From Halobacillus sp. A1 (GTDB lineage Bacteria; Bacillota; Bacilli; Bacillales; Halobacillaceae): 64,000 bases of DNA. This document shows positions 47,262 through 56,862 of the stretch, piece by piece (the stretch's first letter is position 1; every line of letters starts with the position of its first letter). The stretch is from contig NZ_JAIZEN010000009.1 in NCBI RefSeq assembly GCF_024189295.1, positions 1-64,000 on the forward strand, read 5' to 3'. The translations under genes were made by a program, and so were the position numbers. The notes beneath the pieces are model-generated. The model was not told the origin of the DNA, did not search any database, and saw only the letters and a program-made list of their open reading frames with translations.

Positions 47262-47984
47262 ATGGGACAAGACATTAAAGGAAAAGTCGCTTATATTACA
47301 GGGGCGGGACGAGGCATTGGACGTGCCACCGCTCTCGAATTTGCACGTGAAGGCGTTCATGTCGGTTTAATCGCCCGCACAGAAAACAGATTAAAAGAAG
47401 TGGTTTCAGAGGCTGAGGAATTAGGAGTGAAGGCCAGTTATGCTGTCGCAGATATTTCTGATATGGAGGCTGTCGACCAGGCTGTCGCACATTTAAAAAA
47501 CGAAATCGGAACAGCTGACATTTTAATTAACAATGCAGCAATCAGCGCAAAGGGGTCTTTTTTGGAAATCGATCCTAAGGACTGGAAAAAAACTTTTGAA
47601 GTCAATGTATTTGGAACATATCATGTTACACGTGCCGTTCTCCCTCAGATGATTGCAAAGGATCAAGGAAATATTATCAATATTTCATCAAGTAACGGTT
47701 TAAAAGGTACGGCTGGTTCCACAGCTTACAGCGGATCGAAATTTGCCATCCAGGGTATGACTGAAGCACTTATGCAGGAAGTCCGCAAAAACAATATCCG
47801 AGTTTTCACCCTGAATCCAAGCCTTGTAGCCACTGAGTTAGCTTTCGGCGAGAAACTTGAAGAGCAAGACAAGGATAAATTCATGCAGCCTGAAGACTTA
47901 GCGGAATATATGGTGTCACAGCTTAAATTGAACCAGCGCATCTTCATTAAAACTTCCCTTCAATGGGCGACGAACCCTTTTTGA
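47262..47984 (+). CDS. SDR family oxidoreductase (FabG-like)
   Basis: 240 residues: TGAGRGIG, NNAAIS, and catalytic TAYSGSKFAI. FabG-like 3-oxoacyl reductase family, but the C-terminus is short (RIFIKTSLQWATNPF) so the substrate is unclear. Start by AAAGGATG; an ATG nine bases upstream sits too near it. Confidence 0.88.
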   Translation: MGQDIKGKVAYITGAGRGIGRATALEFAREGVHVGLIARTENRLKEVVSEAEELGVKASYAVADISDMEAVDQAVAHLKNEIGTADILINNAAISAKGSFLEIDPKDWKKTFEVNVFGTYHVTRAVLPQMIAKDQGNIINISSSNGLKGTAGSTAYSGSKFAIQGMTEALMQEVRKNNIRVFTLNPSLVATELAFGEKLEEQDKDKFMQPEDLAEYMVSQLKLNQRIFIKTSLQWATNPF

Positions 47985-48004
47985 ATCCATTTCATAAAAA
48001 CACA

Positions 48005-48042
48005 CAAAAGCTCGAGGCAGTAATGATGCCTCGAGCTTTTTT
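48005..48042 (+). terminator. terminator of the SDR gene
   Basis: AAAGCTCGAGGC pairs with GCCTCGAGCTTT, then TTTC. Confidence 0.92.
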
Positions 48043-48068
48043 CATTTCGGGGAAATTCCATAGAATAT

Positions 48069-48971
48069 TTATTTGCTGTAGCTTAAGTCTCGGACCCCAT
48101 CACGTACGGCAATAAACTCTGGTCGTTCCTTGCCGCCGGAATACGGTTTCACGAGCTGATTCTCGACACTATTATAAACCATAAATAGATTGTTACGGCT
48201 ATATGGAGTTATATTACCATTGGAACCGTGCATGGTATTACTTTCAAATAGTGTGATAGACCCAGCTTTTCCTGTTGGGACTGAGATGCCCCCGCCTTTT
48301 TCAGCCAGCCATCTCAAGCTATCGTGATCAGGAACCCCGAGTTTTTGCTTTTGTAGAGACTCCTTATAATTATCGTCAGGCGTTTCACCTATACAACTGA
48401 CATAATAGTTTTGGGACCCAGGTATGAGCATCAAAGGCCCGTTAAACGTGTAATTATCGGACAAAGCAATAGACAAGCTGACTGCCCTCATTCTTGGCAT
48501 TCCATCTTCAACATGCCATGTTTCAAAATCAGAATGCCAATCAAATTCTTTTCCAGTAAATCCTGGTTTATAGTTAATACGGGATTGATGGACATACACA
48601 TCACTTCCCAGTAAATGATTAACGAGATCCAGCAGCCTCTGATCATTGGCTATGTTTTTGAAGTAGTTGTCATCTTCATGAACATGGAATATGGAACGGA
48701 TTTCATCACTCTCAGGCTCCCTGATGACTTTATCCGATTGAACGCCGTCACTGTCCTCCTGTAACTCAAAAATTCCTTTTTGCATATTTGAAACCTCTTC
48801 ATCCGAGAAAAAGTTTTCAATTTGGAGAAATCCATTTTTTTCATAGAAGTCAAGCTGTTCTGTTGAGATAGGTGCTTGATCATCCTTAGATCGATCAGTA
48901 TGAATCACTGGATCCTTTCGCTCAAAAATTTCAGGTTTGTTATTCTGTCTTGAAGGATAAAGATCTTTCAT
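48069..48971 (-). CDS. ectD: ectoine hydroxylase
   Basis: Fe(II)/2-oxoglutarate dioxygenase that makes 5-hydroxyectoine, a compatible solute. 300 residues; signature [20 protein letters not shown] near residues 143-162 and iron ligands H146, D148 and H248 (TMHGS) at the positions known from EctD. Start by AAGGAG. ectABC is not in the window, so the gene is unlinked, as in several Bacillaceae. Strong evidence for a halotolerant host. Confidence 0.96.
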   Translation of the reverse strand: MKDLYPSRQNNKPEIFERKDPVIHTDRSKDDQAPISTEQLDFYEKNGFLQIENFFSDEEVSNMQKGIFELQEDSDGVQSDKVIREPESDEIRSIFHVHEDDNYFKNIANDQRLLDLVNHLLGSDVYVHQSRINYKPGFTGKEFDWHSDFETWHVEDGMPRMRAVSLSIALSDNYTFNGPLMLIPGSQNYYVSCIGETPDDNYKESLQKQKLGVPDHDSLRWLAEKGGGISVPTGKAGSITLFESNTMHGSNGNITPYSRNNLFMVYNSVENQLVKPYSGGKERPEFIAVRDGVRDLSYSK

Positions 48972-49382
48972 TTTACAATACACTCCTTAGATAAAATTTT
49001 TTCACTTTATTATCAAACCATGGAACTTCCCCACGTACGGGTTAGGTTCCCACTAACAAGATGAATAAACTACTATTTCAGAAAAATTTTAATAAAAGTC
49101 GAAAAAGTTCGAAAACAATTGATAAAGCGAGCAAGAAAGAGATAATTTTAACACATTAATTTTAAGGTGGCCTCATCGGCTCTCACCACTTCTCTTCATT
49201 ATTTTCATTCCATAGTTATACCTTATTCATTACATTTTTGGCTGCAATTCTGTTCCCCATAAGTGAACAACATTGTAAATAATGACCGCAGAATCCCCTC
49301 TTTTTAATGACTTCTTTTATCCCTTGAAAATTATTTCTATATAGTATTAGTGAAGTTTCAATACATTTTCCTCACACAAAAA
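48972..49382. other. intergenic region, nothing recognised
   Basis: About 410 bases upstream of ectD. A minus-strand TTGTTT...TTATTA pair near 49090-49120 could be its promoter, but the match is weak. No gene seen. Confidence 0.4.
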
Positions 49383-49422
49383 AACTGACTTAAAAGGCCC
49401 CCACCTTTAAAGTCAGTTTTAT
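49383..49422 (-). terminator. terminator of the subtilase gene
   Basis: AAAACTGACTT pairs with AAGTCAGTTTT, with a second inner stem; T run on the minus strand. Confidence 0.85.
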
Positions 49423-49432
49423 AAAATACAGA

Positions 49433-50635
49433 TTAATAGTTTAGAGCTTCATAAGAGTTGATTCGCCCATCATTAAAGTAGGATCCTGTACCGCTAATCG
49501 GGTCAGCTGAATTCTCGATGGCAGAACGAATTTCAGTATTATTTTTACCTTGACTGGCTAATAGACCAGCTAATCCCGCTACATGAGGAGATGCCATTGA
49601 CGTCCCGGACATGTAGGCGTAACCTCCGTCCGGTACCGTAGAGGCAATATCTACGCCAGGTGCAGTAACATCAACCCATGTGCCATAGTTCGAAAAGGAT
49701 GCTATATCATCATTCTCGTCGACTGCCCCTACAGCTATAACGTTGCTATAGGAAGCAGGTTCAAAAGTGGTAGAAACTCCATCGTTTCCTGCAGCAGCAA
49801 CGATTAGTGAACCTTGGCTCCAAGCGTAATTCACCGCATCTTCAAGGGTTTGAGTATCACAGTCACATCCTAGCGAAAGGTTGATGACTTCTGCTCCTTG
49901 ATCAGCTGAATAACGAATGGCGTCAGCAATAGCAGCTAATGATCCATTTCCGCTGGCATCGAGCGCCCTTACCGCTAGAATTTCTGTATCAGGAGCCATT
50001 CCGGCTATTCCCTGACTGTTGTTAGTCTCAGCCGCAGCAGTACCAGCTACATGAGTACCGTGTCCATTTTCATCCATAGGATCATTATCGTTGTCAACAA
50101 AGTCATACCCGCGCACTGTTTTATCATTCAAATCCGGATGGTTATAATCCACTCCTGAATCAATTACTGCAATTTGTTGATTCCTGCTGCCTCTTGTTAT
50201 GTCCCAGGCCGCCGGTGTGTTTGTCGTTTGCGGCCCATATTGTACGCTATTATAATAAGTATCATTTGGAGTCCAGGCAGCATCAAATTCATAGTTAGGT
50301 TCTGCATATTCGACATTAGGGTTTTTGTTCAACGCTTTGACAACAGCCTCAACATTACCCACCTTCAACACTTTAAAATCGGAATCCACGGCATCATCGT
50401 CGGTAATCTCTGAAGCTTTTACTCCGTCTAATGCAGCCCTTTCACCAGTTTTTCCTTTTCCTTCTTTGAATTTAACGACTACCTCACCTTTAACGTAATC
50501 CCCTTGCTCCGCCTTAGTATTCTCTTCTACTTTGGGAAGGGAATCAACTTTCTTTTCTGCAGAAGCTTCACCTGAATCAGGTAAAAGTACCATGGTAAAA
50601 GCTAATGACAGTGTTGCTAAACCTTTAAACCTCAT
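49433..50635 (-). CDS. secreted subtilisin-like serine protease
   Basis: 400 residues: signal peptide (1-about 26), I9-type propeptide (YVKGEVVVKFKEGKG to VEYAEPNYEF) and S8 catalytic domain. Catalytic triad D159 (AVIDSGVDYNHPDL), H192 (ENGHGTHVAGT), S346 (GTSMASPHVAG) and oxyanion N284. Rich in Asp and Glu with few Lys, as in salt-adapted thermitase-like enzymes. Strong AAGGAGG ribosome binding site. Probably scavenges protein outside the cell. Confidence 0.95.
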   Translation of the reverse strand: MRFKGLATLSLAFTMVLLPDSGEASAEKKVDSLPKVEENTKAEQGDYVKGEVVVKFKEGKGKTGERAALDGVKASEITDDDAVDSDFKVLKVGNVEAVVKALNKNPNVEYAEPNYEFDAAWTPNDTYYNSVQYGPQTTNTPAAWDITRGSRNQQIAVIDSGVDYNHPDLNDKTVRGYDFVDNDNDPMDENGHGTHVAGTAAAETNNSQGIAGMAPDTEILAVRALDASGNGSLAAIADAIRYSADQGAEVINLSLGCDCDTQTLEDAVNYAWSQGSLIVAAAGNDGVSTTFEPASYSNVIAVGAVDENDDIASFSNYGTWVDVTAPGVDIASTVPDGGYAYMSGTSMASPHVAGLAGLLASQGKNNTEIRSAIENSADPISGTGSYFNDGRINSYEALNY

Positions 50636-50767
50636 AAAAAAATTCCTCCTTTTTTGGTATAACTAACTCATTCACCAAATTAAGGAGGAATTCCTGCTGT
50701 TTCGACTTGGGAAACCCTTTGTCAATTGGGGGTACTTAAAAGCACTTTACACGCTAGGATTGGGCAA

Positions 50768-51028
50768 CTATTCTTTCCCCAGGATTAATAAGCCGAGACT
50801 TTTTTTCATAACATATGGTCCTGGTAATTCCCTTGGAGGTACGCCATAGTAAGATTTAACAGACACTTTGTCCGCTTTTTTCTGTTCACCTATATACTGA
50901 TCGATCTGCTCCTCTGGGGCATCGCTTGGCTCAATGACTATCGTATTGTCGATTCTTACACTATATCTCCCGTGTATTTTTAATTTTTTCTTACCAAAAT
51001 AAAGTTCTTTTATTGGTTCGATTGTCAA
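50768..51028 (-). CDS. hypothetical protein, 86 residues
   Basis: Not recognised. Charged, with a hydrophobic C-terminus (KKSLGLLILGKE) and YSVRIDNTIVIEPSDAPEEQ. TTG start after GAAAGGAT. Alone, between the protease and small membrane gene. Confidence 0.6.
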   Translation of the reverse strand: MTIEPIKELYFGKKKLKIHGRYSVRIDNTIVIEPSDAPEEQIDQYIGEQKKADKVSVKSYYGVPPRELPGPYVMKKSLGLLILGKE

Positions 51029-51068
51029 TCTATCCTTTCGTTCTCAATTTCCTATAGTCAGGCTCTTG

Positions 51069-51266
51069 TTATAAAAAGGTCTGGTAATATAAATAAGCTA
51101 CCACCAGTGATAGTAACGAAGCGATAAAACCTGAAACCGCAGTTGGAAGTTTAAATTCGCGCAAGGCAGCTGCCACAATCATTCCTGCAACAACCGTACA
51201 AGTACTTAAAGAGATTAGGTGGACTACTATATAATTCATAGAATCTGAATCTCCATCTCCAAACAA
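51069..51266 (-). CDS. small membrane protein, 65 residues
   Basis: Two hydrophobic helices (IVVHLISLSTCTVVAGMIVA; TAVSGFIASLLSLVVAYLYY). TTG start chosen because GGGAGGTG is seven bases upstream; the longer frame to 51362 has no ribosome binding site. Function unknown. Confidence 0.6.
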   Translation of the reverse strand: MFGDGDSDSMNYIVVHLISLSTCTVVAGMIVAAALREFKLPTAVSGFIASLLSLVVAYLYYQTFL

Positions 51267-51493
51267 AACTTCCACCTCCCTGGTAGTGAAGCACCTATAC
51301 ATCCATCGACTTATTTTAATATATTTATATTCAGTCGAACTACATGTTTTAAACTGCATCAATACATTTGCCAGGTCTCTATTTCTATAAGTTGTATGTC
51401 CCGGCCTATGATAATGCCCCCTATATCTATGCCCTATATCGAACTATTTCGACAAATATATACATAATCCTTCCTATACATGAAAATAAATCT

Positions 51494-51516
51494 AAAAAAG
51501 CACCCGATTAGGATGC
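51494..51516 (-). terminator. terminator of the 64-residue gene
   Basis: AAGCATCC pairs with GGGTGCTT, five-base loop, T run on the minus strand. Confidence 0.75.
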
Positions 51517-51519
51517 TTC

Positions 51520-51714
51520 TCATTTATTTAATGCTTGAATCAATGTGATTAAAGTCGGGGACACAGTATTCGTATCCACTAATCCATCCTCACATTCTCT
51601 CACTTTATCTAATTGTTGAAGAAAGTAATCATCACGACATTTGAATTTTAATGTCCCCGAGCAGATTTGCCCTTTTACACTTTTTACTTGTTCATGCAGC
51701 CATTCCCTATCCAC
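51520..51714 (-). CDS. hypothetical protein, 64 residues
   Basis: Soluble, with three cysteines (GQICSGTLKFKC and VRECEDG). GTG start, AAAGGAGAG six bases upstream, own terminator. Not recognised. Confidence 0.62.
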   Translation of the reverse strand: MDREWLHEQVKSVKGQICSGTLKFKCRDDYFLQQLDKVRECEDGLVDTNTVSPTLITLIQALNK

Positions 51715-51833
51715 TTATATCTCTCCTTTACTTTAGATGTTTATTTAGACAGTATAGGTTGAGAAATTAAGAAATATACCACATATTACATAATCGGATG
51801 CTGTTAGTGAAAATGCGGGTGGATAGGCTGAAT

Positions 51834-51986
51834 TTATTCTTCTTCCTTTTTGCTGAAAAATTCATTCGGCTGAGTTCCAGGCTCACTGTTATGGTTTTTG
51901 AATTGACTGAGCCGTCCGTTTCTAGTCTCTCCATGATTATTATTTTCCTTGAACTGTCGACTCACTTTCTTATCTTTTTTTGACAT
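51834..51986 (-). CDS. small hydrophilic protein, 50 residues
   Basis: Reads MSKKDKKVSRQFKENNNHGE, TRNGRLSQFKNHNSEPGTQ and ends FFSKKEEE. AAAGGAAGTG ribosome binding site. Composition (Lys, Asn, Gln, no hydrophobic core) recalls small acid-soluble spore proteins, but I cannot assign a family. An ORF on the other strand here is its shadow. Confidence 0.62.
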   Translation of the reverse strand: MSKKDKKVSRQFKENNNHGETRNGRLSQFKNHNSEPGTQPNEFFSKKEEE

Positions 51987-52052
51987 CGCAATCACTTCCT
52001 TTCGTTATCCATAGCTTTTGTGTATAGGTTTTTTTCATACAATAAAATATTA

Positions 52053-52091
52053 AAAAGTGCAGGACACCCAATTAAGGTGCCCTGCACTTTT
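52053..52091 (-). terminator. terminator of the NhaP-type antiporter
   Basis: AAAGTGCAGG pairs with CCTGCACTTT; inner pairing GCACC/GGTGT; T run on the minus strand. Confidence 0.88.
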
Positions 52092-52095
52092 CTAG

Positions 52096-53586
52096 TCACG
52101 ATCCATCTTCATGAATCGTTTTTTGCTCTAATATTTTTTTAAGTTGTTCTTTATATTTAGCTTCTACTAATATATATAGAAAATCGCCATCTTTAATCTC
52201 AGTTTCGCCATAAGGGGTGACTACTTGGTTATTTCGGATAATCGCACTGATATTTGCACGGTTTGGAAATGATACGTCACGGAGCTTTTTACCTACGATA
52301 GCTGATTCGCGATTCGTTTGATATTGAATCATTTCTGCAGACGCTTTCCCCATTGATATCAACTCTATGGAGTGGTGAGGGACATCTTTTTTCGGCCCAA
52401 CGAGATCGAGTAAATTCGCTGCATAGGAAATGGTGGAACCTTGCACTAAAGTCGAAGTAAGTACTACGAAAAATACAATATTGAAAAGCGTCTGGCTATT
52501 ATCAAGACCCTCTACAATAGGGAACGTAGCAAGCACGATCGGCACGGCGCCACGAAGTCCTGCCCAAGAAAGAAAAGTTTTCTCCTTTAAGCTGTATTTC
52601 ATTTTAATCGTAGATACAAATACAGCGGCCGGTCTGGCGATGATTATTAGGATAGCTGATAAAAGAAATCCGTTTATCATAATTTCTAATGTGAATAACT
52701 GTCCAGGAAACACCAATAACCCGAGAATAATAAACATAAGAATTTGAGCCATCCAGGCAAATCCTTCATTGAATTGAAAAATGGAATAACGGTATGTTAA
52801 CTCAGAGTTGCCTATAACAAGTGCAGCAACGTAAACAGCCAGAAAACCGCTTCCTCCGGCAAATGATGTAACACTATACGTTATTAAAGCAAAAGCAACG
52901 GAAAAAATCGGATAAAGAGCACTTGAGTCCAATTTTATATGATTGATGGAGAAAGAGGCTAATTTGCCGAACGCAACACCAAGAATTAAGCCTAAACCCA
53001 TTTGAATAAAAAACGTTGGGATCATCATGAAAATGCTGCTATCTTCCATAATGATCAATTCAATGAGGGATAACGTCAAAAATACAGCCATCGGGTCGTT
53101 TGTTCCCGATTCCGCTTCTAATGTTGCACCCATTTTTGCTTTGATATTCCGTTCTTTTAATGCTGCAAAAACTGCAGCCGCATCCGTTGAACCAACAATA
53201 GCACCGAATAAAAGGCCTTCAACCAACCTGATGTCCAATATGAAATATGCCGCAAAGCCGACTATACAAGAGGTAATTAAGACACCTAACGTTGCTAAAG
53301 ATAAGGACGGTCCAGCCACAGATCGTACGGTTGACCATTTAGTATGTAACCCACCCTCAAACAGGATGATCACTAAAGAAAACACACCTATAATTTGAGC
53401 AACCCGGGCATCATCAAAATAAATTAAACCTAATCCATCACTTCCTACGAGCATACCTACCAAGATAAAAAGCACTAGCGATGGTATCCCCCAGCGACTA
53501 GAAAACCTTGCTACTAAGATTCCGCTGAAAAACAATAAAGCTGTAATAAGTAAAAAGGAATCTGTTCCAAATGATTCAAAAAGCAT
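52096..53586 (-). CDS. CPA1 cation/proton antiporter with TrkA-C domain
   Basis: 496 residues: about 12-13 helices (IIGVFSLVIILFEGGLHTKW; VGSTDAAAVFAALKERN and ESGTNDPMAVFLTLS carry the ion-binding Asp pairs) and a C-terminal RCK_C/TrkA-C domain (about 400-480, ISAIIRNNQVVTPYGETEIK). This is the NhaP2/CvrA type, usually K+/H+ exchange regulated by a ligand such as c-di-AMP in Firmicutes. Useful for a halophile. A long leader precedes it. Confidence 0.9.
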   Translation of the reverse strand: MLFESFGTDSFLLITALLFFSGILVARFSSRWGIPSLVLFILVGMLVGSDGLGLIYFDDARVAQIIGVFSLVIILFEGGLHTKWSTVRSVAGPSLSLATLGVLITSCIVGFAAYFILDIRLVEGLLFGAIVGSTDAAAVFAALKERNIKAKMGATLEAESGTNDPMAVFLTLSLIELIIMEDSSIFMMIPTFFIQMGLGLILGVAFGKLASFSINHIKLDSSALYPIFSVAFALITYSVTSFAGGSGFLAVYVAALVIGNSELTYRYSIFQFNEGFAWMAQILMFIILGLLVFPGQLFTLEIMINGFLLSAILIIIARPAAVFVSTIKMKYSLKEKTFLSWAGLRGAVPIVLATFPIVEGLDNSQTLFNIVFFVVLTSTLVQGSTISYAANLLDLVGPKKDVPHHSIELISMGKASAEMIQYQTNRESAIVGKKLRDVSFPNRANISAIIRNNQVVTPYGETEIKDGDFLYILVEAKYKEQLKKILEQKTIHEDGS

Positions 53587-53963
53587 AAATATGAGAGTCT
53601 CCTTTTATTGAATTAAAGTTCTTAAATAGCTTCATGTACCGGAATATATGGGTGCGTACTATTTCATTCAGAGGGAACATAGATTAAGTAGGCAGTTATC
53701 TCTCCGCGCAGAGGAAAACGAAGTGTTCTCGGCGATATCAATCGTTTAAATATTGCTTGTAGTGTTTGTACATGTGTAGTCTGTGCGTTATACAAAGGAG
53801 ATCCTTCTATGTAATAGAACCGAAAAGAAGTCTTATGCGTGAATCATTGAGCAATGCAGAGGAAATGAATAGCAAAACGTGTAATTAAATGAAGGTTTAA
53901 TCTTATAATACCATAAACTTAGGGAAACTTAACTTCAAACACTTCAAGGGTTATATAAAATAA
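53587..53963 (-). promoter_or_regulatory. long leader region of the antiporter gene
   Basis: About 370 bases with GC-rich islands unlike nearby intergenic DNA, including CTCTGCGCGGAGAG at about 53700-53715 on the minus strand. No ydaO-type c-di-AMP motif is recognised. Could be a structured leader; no claim beyond that. Confidence 0.3.
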
Positions 53964-54154
53964 TGGCTTTGTTAAATTTGGGTGTTGATATTCTTATAAG
54001 CTCCGTTGAATACTCAGTTTAGATACTTTGCATACAGGGAGATGTGAGCCATTCCCCGCCACCTCAATCCCACTAACCAATCGATTCTTCAACAATATGC
54101 TGTCTCATATAATAATTCACTTCTGAAAATTCAACAACGAGGTTTAACAAAGTA
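53964..54154. mobile_element. short MITE-like repeat, copy 8
   Basis: 190 bases: left TGGCTTTGTTAAATTTGGGT-GTTGATATT, right AATTCAACAACGAGG-TTTAACAAAGT. AAAATAA occurs at both junctions and may be a target duplication. Interior has a scrap of the GC-rich module (GAGCCATTCCCCGCCACC). Confidence 0.68.
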
Positions 54155-54164
54155 AAATAAAAAA

Positions 54165-54193
54165 TGCCGGTTTTCTCAAACCGGCATTTTTTC
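54165..54193 (-). terminator. terminator of the CPA2 antiporter
   Basis: AAATGCCGGTTT pairs with AAACCGGCATTT; T run on the minus strand. The gene's last codons enter the stem. Confidence 0.9.
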
Positions 54194-56255
54194 AGTCGTT
54201 ATAATCACTTCTAAATAATACTTCTTTTGGCAGCTCAGTCCCGCGGGTGCCACGAATATCTGCTTCTTTCATTTCTGTAGGATAAAACACGATCAGACTG
54301 CCGCGGCTCATATCCGCAAGTATCTTAGGCAGTCGTTCTAACTCAGGATGCCAGGCTACCGTTCCCCGGCGTGCACTGACAAGAATAACCAGGTCGTTGT
54401 TTTTAATATCCTGCAGATTTTCTTCATATAGTGATTCCCAGCTTTCAGCAGAACATAAATCAATTTGAATCCCGGGACGGATTCGGTCAGAAACACTTTG
54501 GTACGTGTCCAAATTATCCTTTACTACATATCCTTTTAATGATGCATTCAGCTGGACTGCGATATCTTTAATGATAGAGATTGAGTCGTCGAATCCTGGT
54601 TTAAAAGCAACATTATTAGGTATGATCATAATGATCCGTTCTGTCATATTTAAAGGGTGCTGAATTTTAGTGATCAAAGACCGTTGGTAGGTATGTTCTA
54701 AAAAGTTATCAATAATTCCGCCAAAAATCTTCTGGCTTCCTACTTTTTGACCGTTCCAGCCTGCAATGATCGTAGTAATTCGTTCTTCAGCGACTGCCCT
54801 CTCTATGCCAAGACCAATGTTCCGATCGACTCGAGTCAATAGTTTCACAGGAACATCTGCACCTGAAGCGTATATGACCGAGTGACCAAGCATCCGCTCA
54901 GCATGAGCCACCTCTGCTGTAGCCTTTTTCAAGTCTTTTTGGACTACGCTCAATGGGTAAAGCGGCTCCTCTGTTCCTTTTGCCTTCTTCAATATGAATC
55001 CTAAATCCATTAAGGACTCCATTGTTCCTGGGTTCGCAAGTGGGATGAGAATCCGCTCGGGCATCGTTTCATCCTGAGGGCTTTGCTCTTGTCTGGTAGC
55101 TAATTTTCGAGCGTATTTTTCGGAAAAATACGGGCCTAAGATACAAGTCAGTAAAATCATCACAATGACAGCGTTGACCGTCTGTTGATTTAAGAGACCA
55201 ATTTCAAAACCTACAAGTGTAGACGCGAGTGTTGCGGCGGCTTGAGAGATCGATAAGCCGAAAATCAATTTGCGCTCTTTTACTGTATAGCCATATACCT
55301 TACTTGTAATCCATCCAGCTAAAGCTTTACCGAATATTACAGCGAACAGAATCAATCCTGTGACTACCCATGCTTCTGGACTGGATATTAACACACTTAA
55401 GTCCATCAACATTCCGACAGACAATAAGAAGAACGGGATAAACAAAGCATTTGCAGTAAACCTTATCCGGTTCATCAGCGGACCATGATCATAAATGTAG
55501 CGGTTCAGGGCCAGACCTGCAAGGAAGGCTCCAATAATAGGCTGCAGTCCTGCAAATAAGGCAATACTTCCTGCTACAAACAGAACGGCCATCACAAAGT
55601 TGAATTCAGTGGCTCCATCATTGTTCGAGTTTTTGAAAAACCATTTGGACAGATAAGGGGTAAGGACTAAGACTCCAAGAGCAAACAACGTCGTTGCAAT
55701 GATAAGCTGAGCCCAAAAGCCGACAGATAATTCCCCTTCTGCCGCACCAGTAATAACTGCTAGCACCAGCATTGCAAGTGTGTCTGTTAATAAAGTCCCG
55801 CCGATAGCCGTAGTCACCGCTTTATTTTTCGTGACCCCAAGCCGGCTTACAATCGGATATCCTAAAAGAGTGTGCGAACCGACAATGGACCCTAACAAGA
55901 TCGAAGCAGGGATGCTGAAGCCAAGATACACCCCAACGGCCGTTCCCAAGACCAATGGTATACAGAAAGATAGTACTCCGAAAACTACGCTGCGTTTCCT
56001 GTATTTCTTAAATCCGTCAATATCTAATTCTAACCCTGCAATAAAAATAATAAATAGTAATCCCACAGTCCCAAGAAGCTCAATGGTCGAGTCTCTAGCG
56101 AGCAGGTTCAACCCATTAGGCCCAATAATAATACCGGCTACAATCGGACCGATAATGGCTGGGATTCTCAGCTTTCCCATTAGAATAGGGAAGAATAAAA
56201 ACATCAGAACAGCTAATCCGAATATGATGACAGGTTCCTGCAAAGGTATATCCAT
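54192..56255 (-). CDS. CPA2 cation/proton antiporter with USP-like domain
   Basis: 687 residues: KefB-type membrane part (about 1-385; GLLFIIFIAGLELDIDGFKK, and HTLLGYPIVSRLGVTKNKAV in place of the usual TDTAV segment) and a cytoplasmic universal-stress-like domain (MPERILIPLANPGTMESLM to IIAGWNGQ, then a second USP-like half). Typical of Na+(K+)/H+ antiporters used in osmotic and pH balance. ATG at 56255 follows GAGGAA. Confidence 0.88.
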   Translation of the reverse strand: MDIPLQEPVIIFGLAVLMFLFFPILMGKLRIPAIIGPIVAGIIIGPNGLNLLARDSTIELLGTVGLLFIIFIAGLELDIDGFKKYRKRSVVFGVLSFCIPLVLGTAVGVYLGFSIPASILLGSIVGSHTLLGYPIVSRLGVTKNKAVTTAIGGTLLTDTLAMLVLAVITGAAEGELSVGFWAQLIIATTLFALGVLVLTPYLSKWFFKNSNNDGATEFNFVMAVLFVAGSIALFAGLQPIIGAFLAGLALNRYIYDHGPLMNRIRFTANALFIPFFLLSVGMLMDLSVLISSPEAWVVTGLILFAVIFGKALAGWITSKVYGYTVKERKLIFGLSISQAAATLASTLVGFEIGLLNQQTVNAVIVMILLTCILGPYFSEKYARKLATRQEQSPQDETMPERILIPLANPGTMESLMDLGFILKKAKGTEEPLYPLSVVQKDLKKATAEVAHAERMLGHSVIYASGADVPVKLLTRVDRNIGLGIERAVAEERITTIIAGWNGQKVGSQKIFGGIIDNFLEHTYQRSLITKIQHPLNMTERIIMIIPNNVAFKPGFDDSISIIKDIAVQLNASLKGYVVKDNLDTYQSVSDRIRPGIQIDLCSAESWESLYEENLQDIKNNDLVILVSARRGTVAWHPELERLPKILADMSRGSLIVFYPTEMKEADIRGTRGTELPKEVLFRSDYND

Positions 56256-56508
56256 AGTCAATTCCTCACAATCTTAATGACCATCACTGACTAAGTGTCA
56301 ACTACATAAAGGTTTATGGGTCGATTTTATTTTATAAGTCAACAATATACTATACATCCTATCTAAATGGCAATAATTTATCTTCAGTTCCTCAAAAAAT
56401 TAATACTAACTTTACACCCCTTACATTTACTGGGTGAAAAGAACGATTGTAAGTGAGAGGTGCACTATTTTATACTGATGATATCTATTCACTTTCGGAG
56501 GGATGATT

Positions 56509-56700
56509 ATGGTCATTCGATTAATTACTTTCTTTATGATCGGTGCTGTCATTTTTACGTTATTCACTCTGTTTATGCCCGATTTTTTAAGCTATTTCTG
56601 GTTCAGCCTCGGGATCCTTCTAGTTATTGGGATAGCATACTTATCGTATCAATATTTAAAAAAGATTATCCATTTGATTTACTCTATTAAAAACAGCTGA
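56509..56700 (+). CDS. small membrane protein, 63 residues
   Basis: Two hydrophobic helices (LITFFMIGAVIFTLFTLFMP; FSLGILLVIGIAYLSYQYL) and a basic tail. GGAGGG six bases before the chosen ATG. Divergent from the antiporter; function unknown. Confidence 0.68.
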   Translation: MVIRLITFFMIGAVIFTLFTLFMPDFLSYFWFSLGILLVIGIAYLSYQYLKKIIHLIYSIKNS

Positions 56701-56755
56701 GACCTGAATTCGATTATTGCGTCTGGAATAGCAATAAGACAACTAGCTTACAAAA

Positions 56756-56796
56756 AATAAGCGCAGAACGTCTTTTGACAGGTTCTGTGCTTATTA
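56756..56796 (+). terminator. terminator of the small membrane protein gene
   Basis: AATAAGCGCAGAAC pairs with GTTCTGTGCTTATT (one G-U). Confidence 0.75.
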
Positions 56797-56862
56797 TCTT
56801 AGGATATGCCGGTCCCACCAAAAAGTGAAAGGCGTTTCAATCATTTTCACGTTATTTCTCGC

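Noticed and set aside
51798-51983. 61-codon plus-strand ORF
   Set aside because: It is antisense to the 50-codon gene at 51834-51986, which has a ribosome binding site.
53587-53960. ydaO-type c-di-AMP riboswitch before the antiporter
   Set aside because: The conserved ydaO strings are not found on either strand, so no riboswitch class is claimed.
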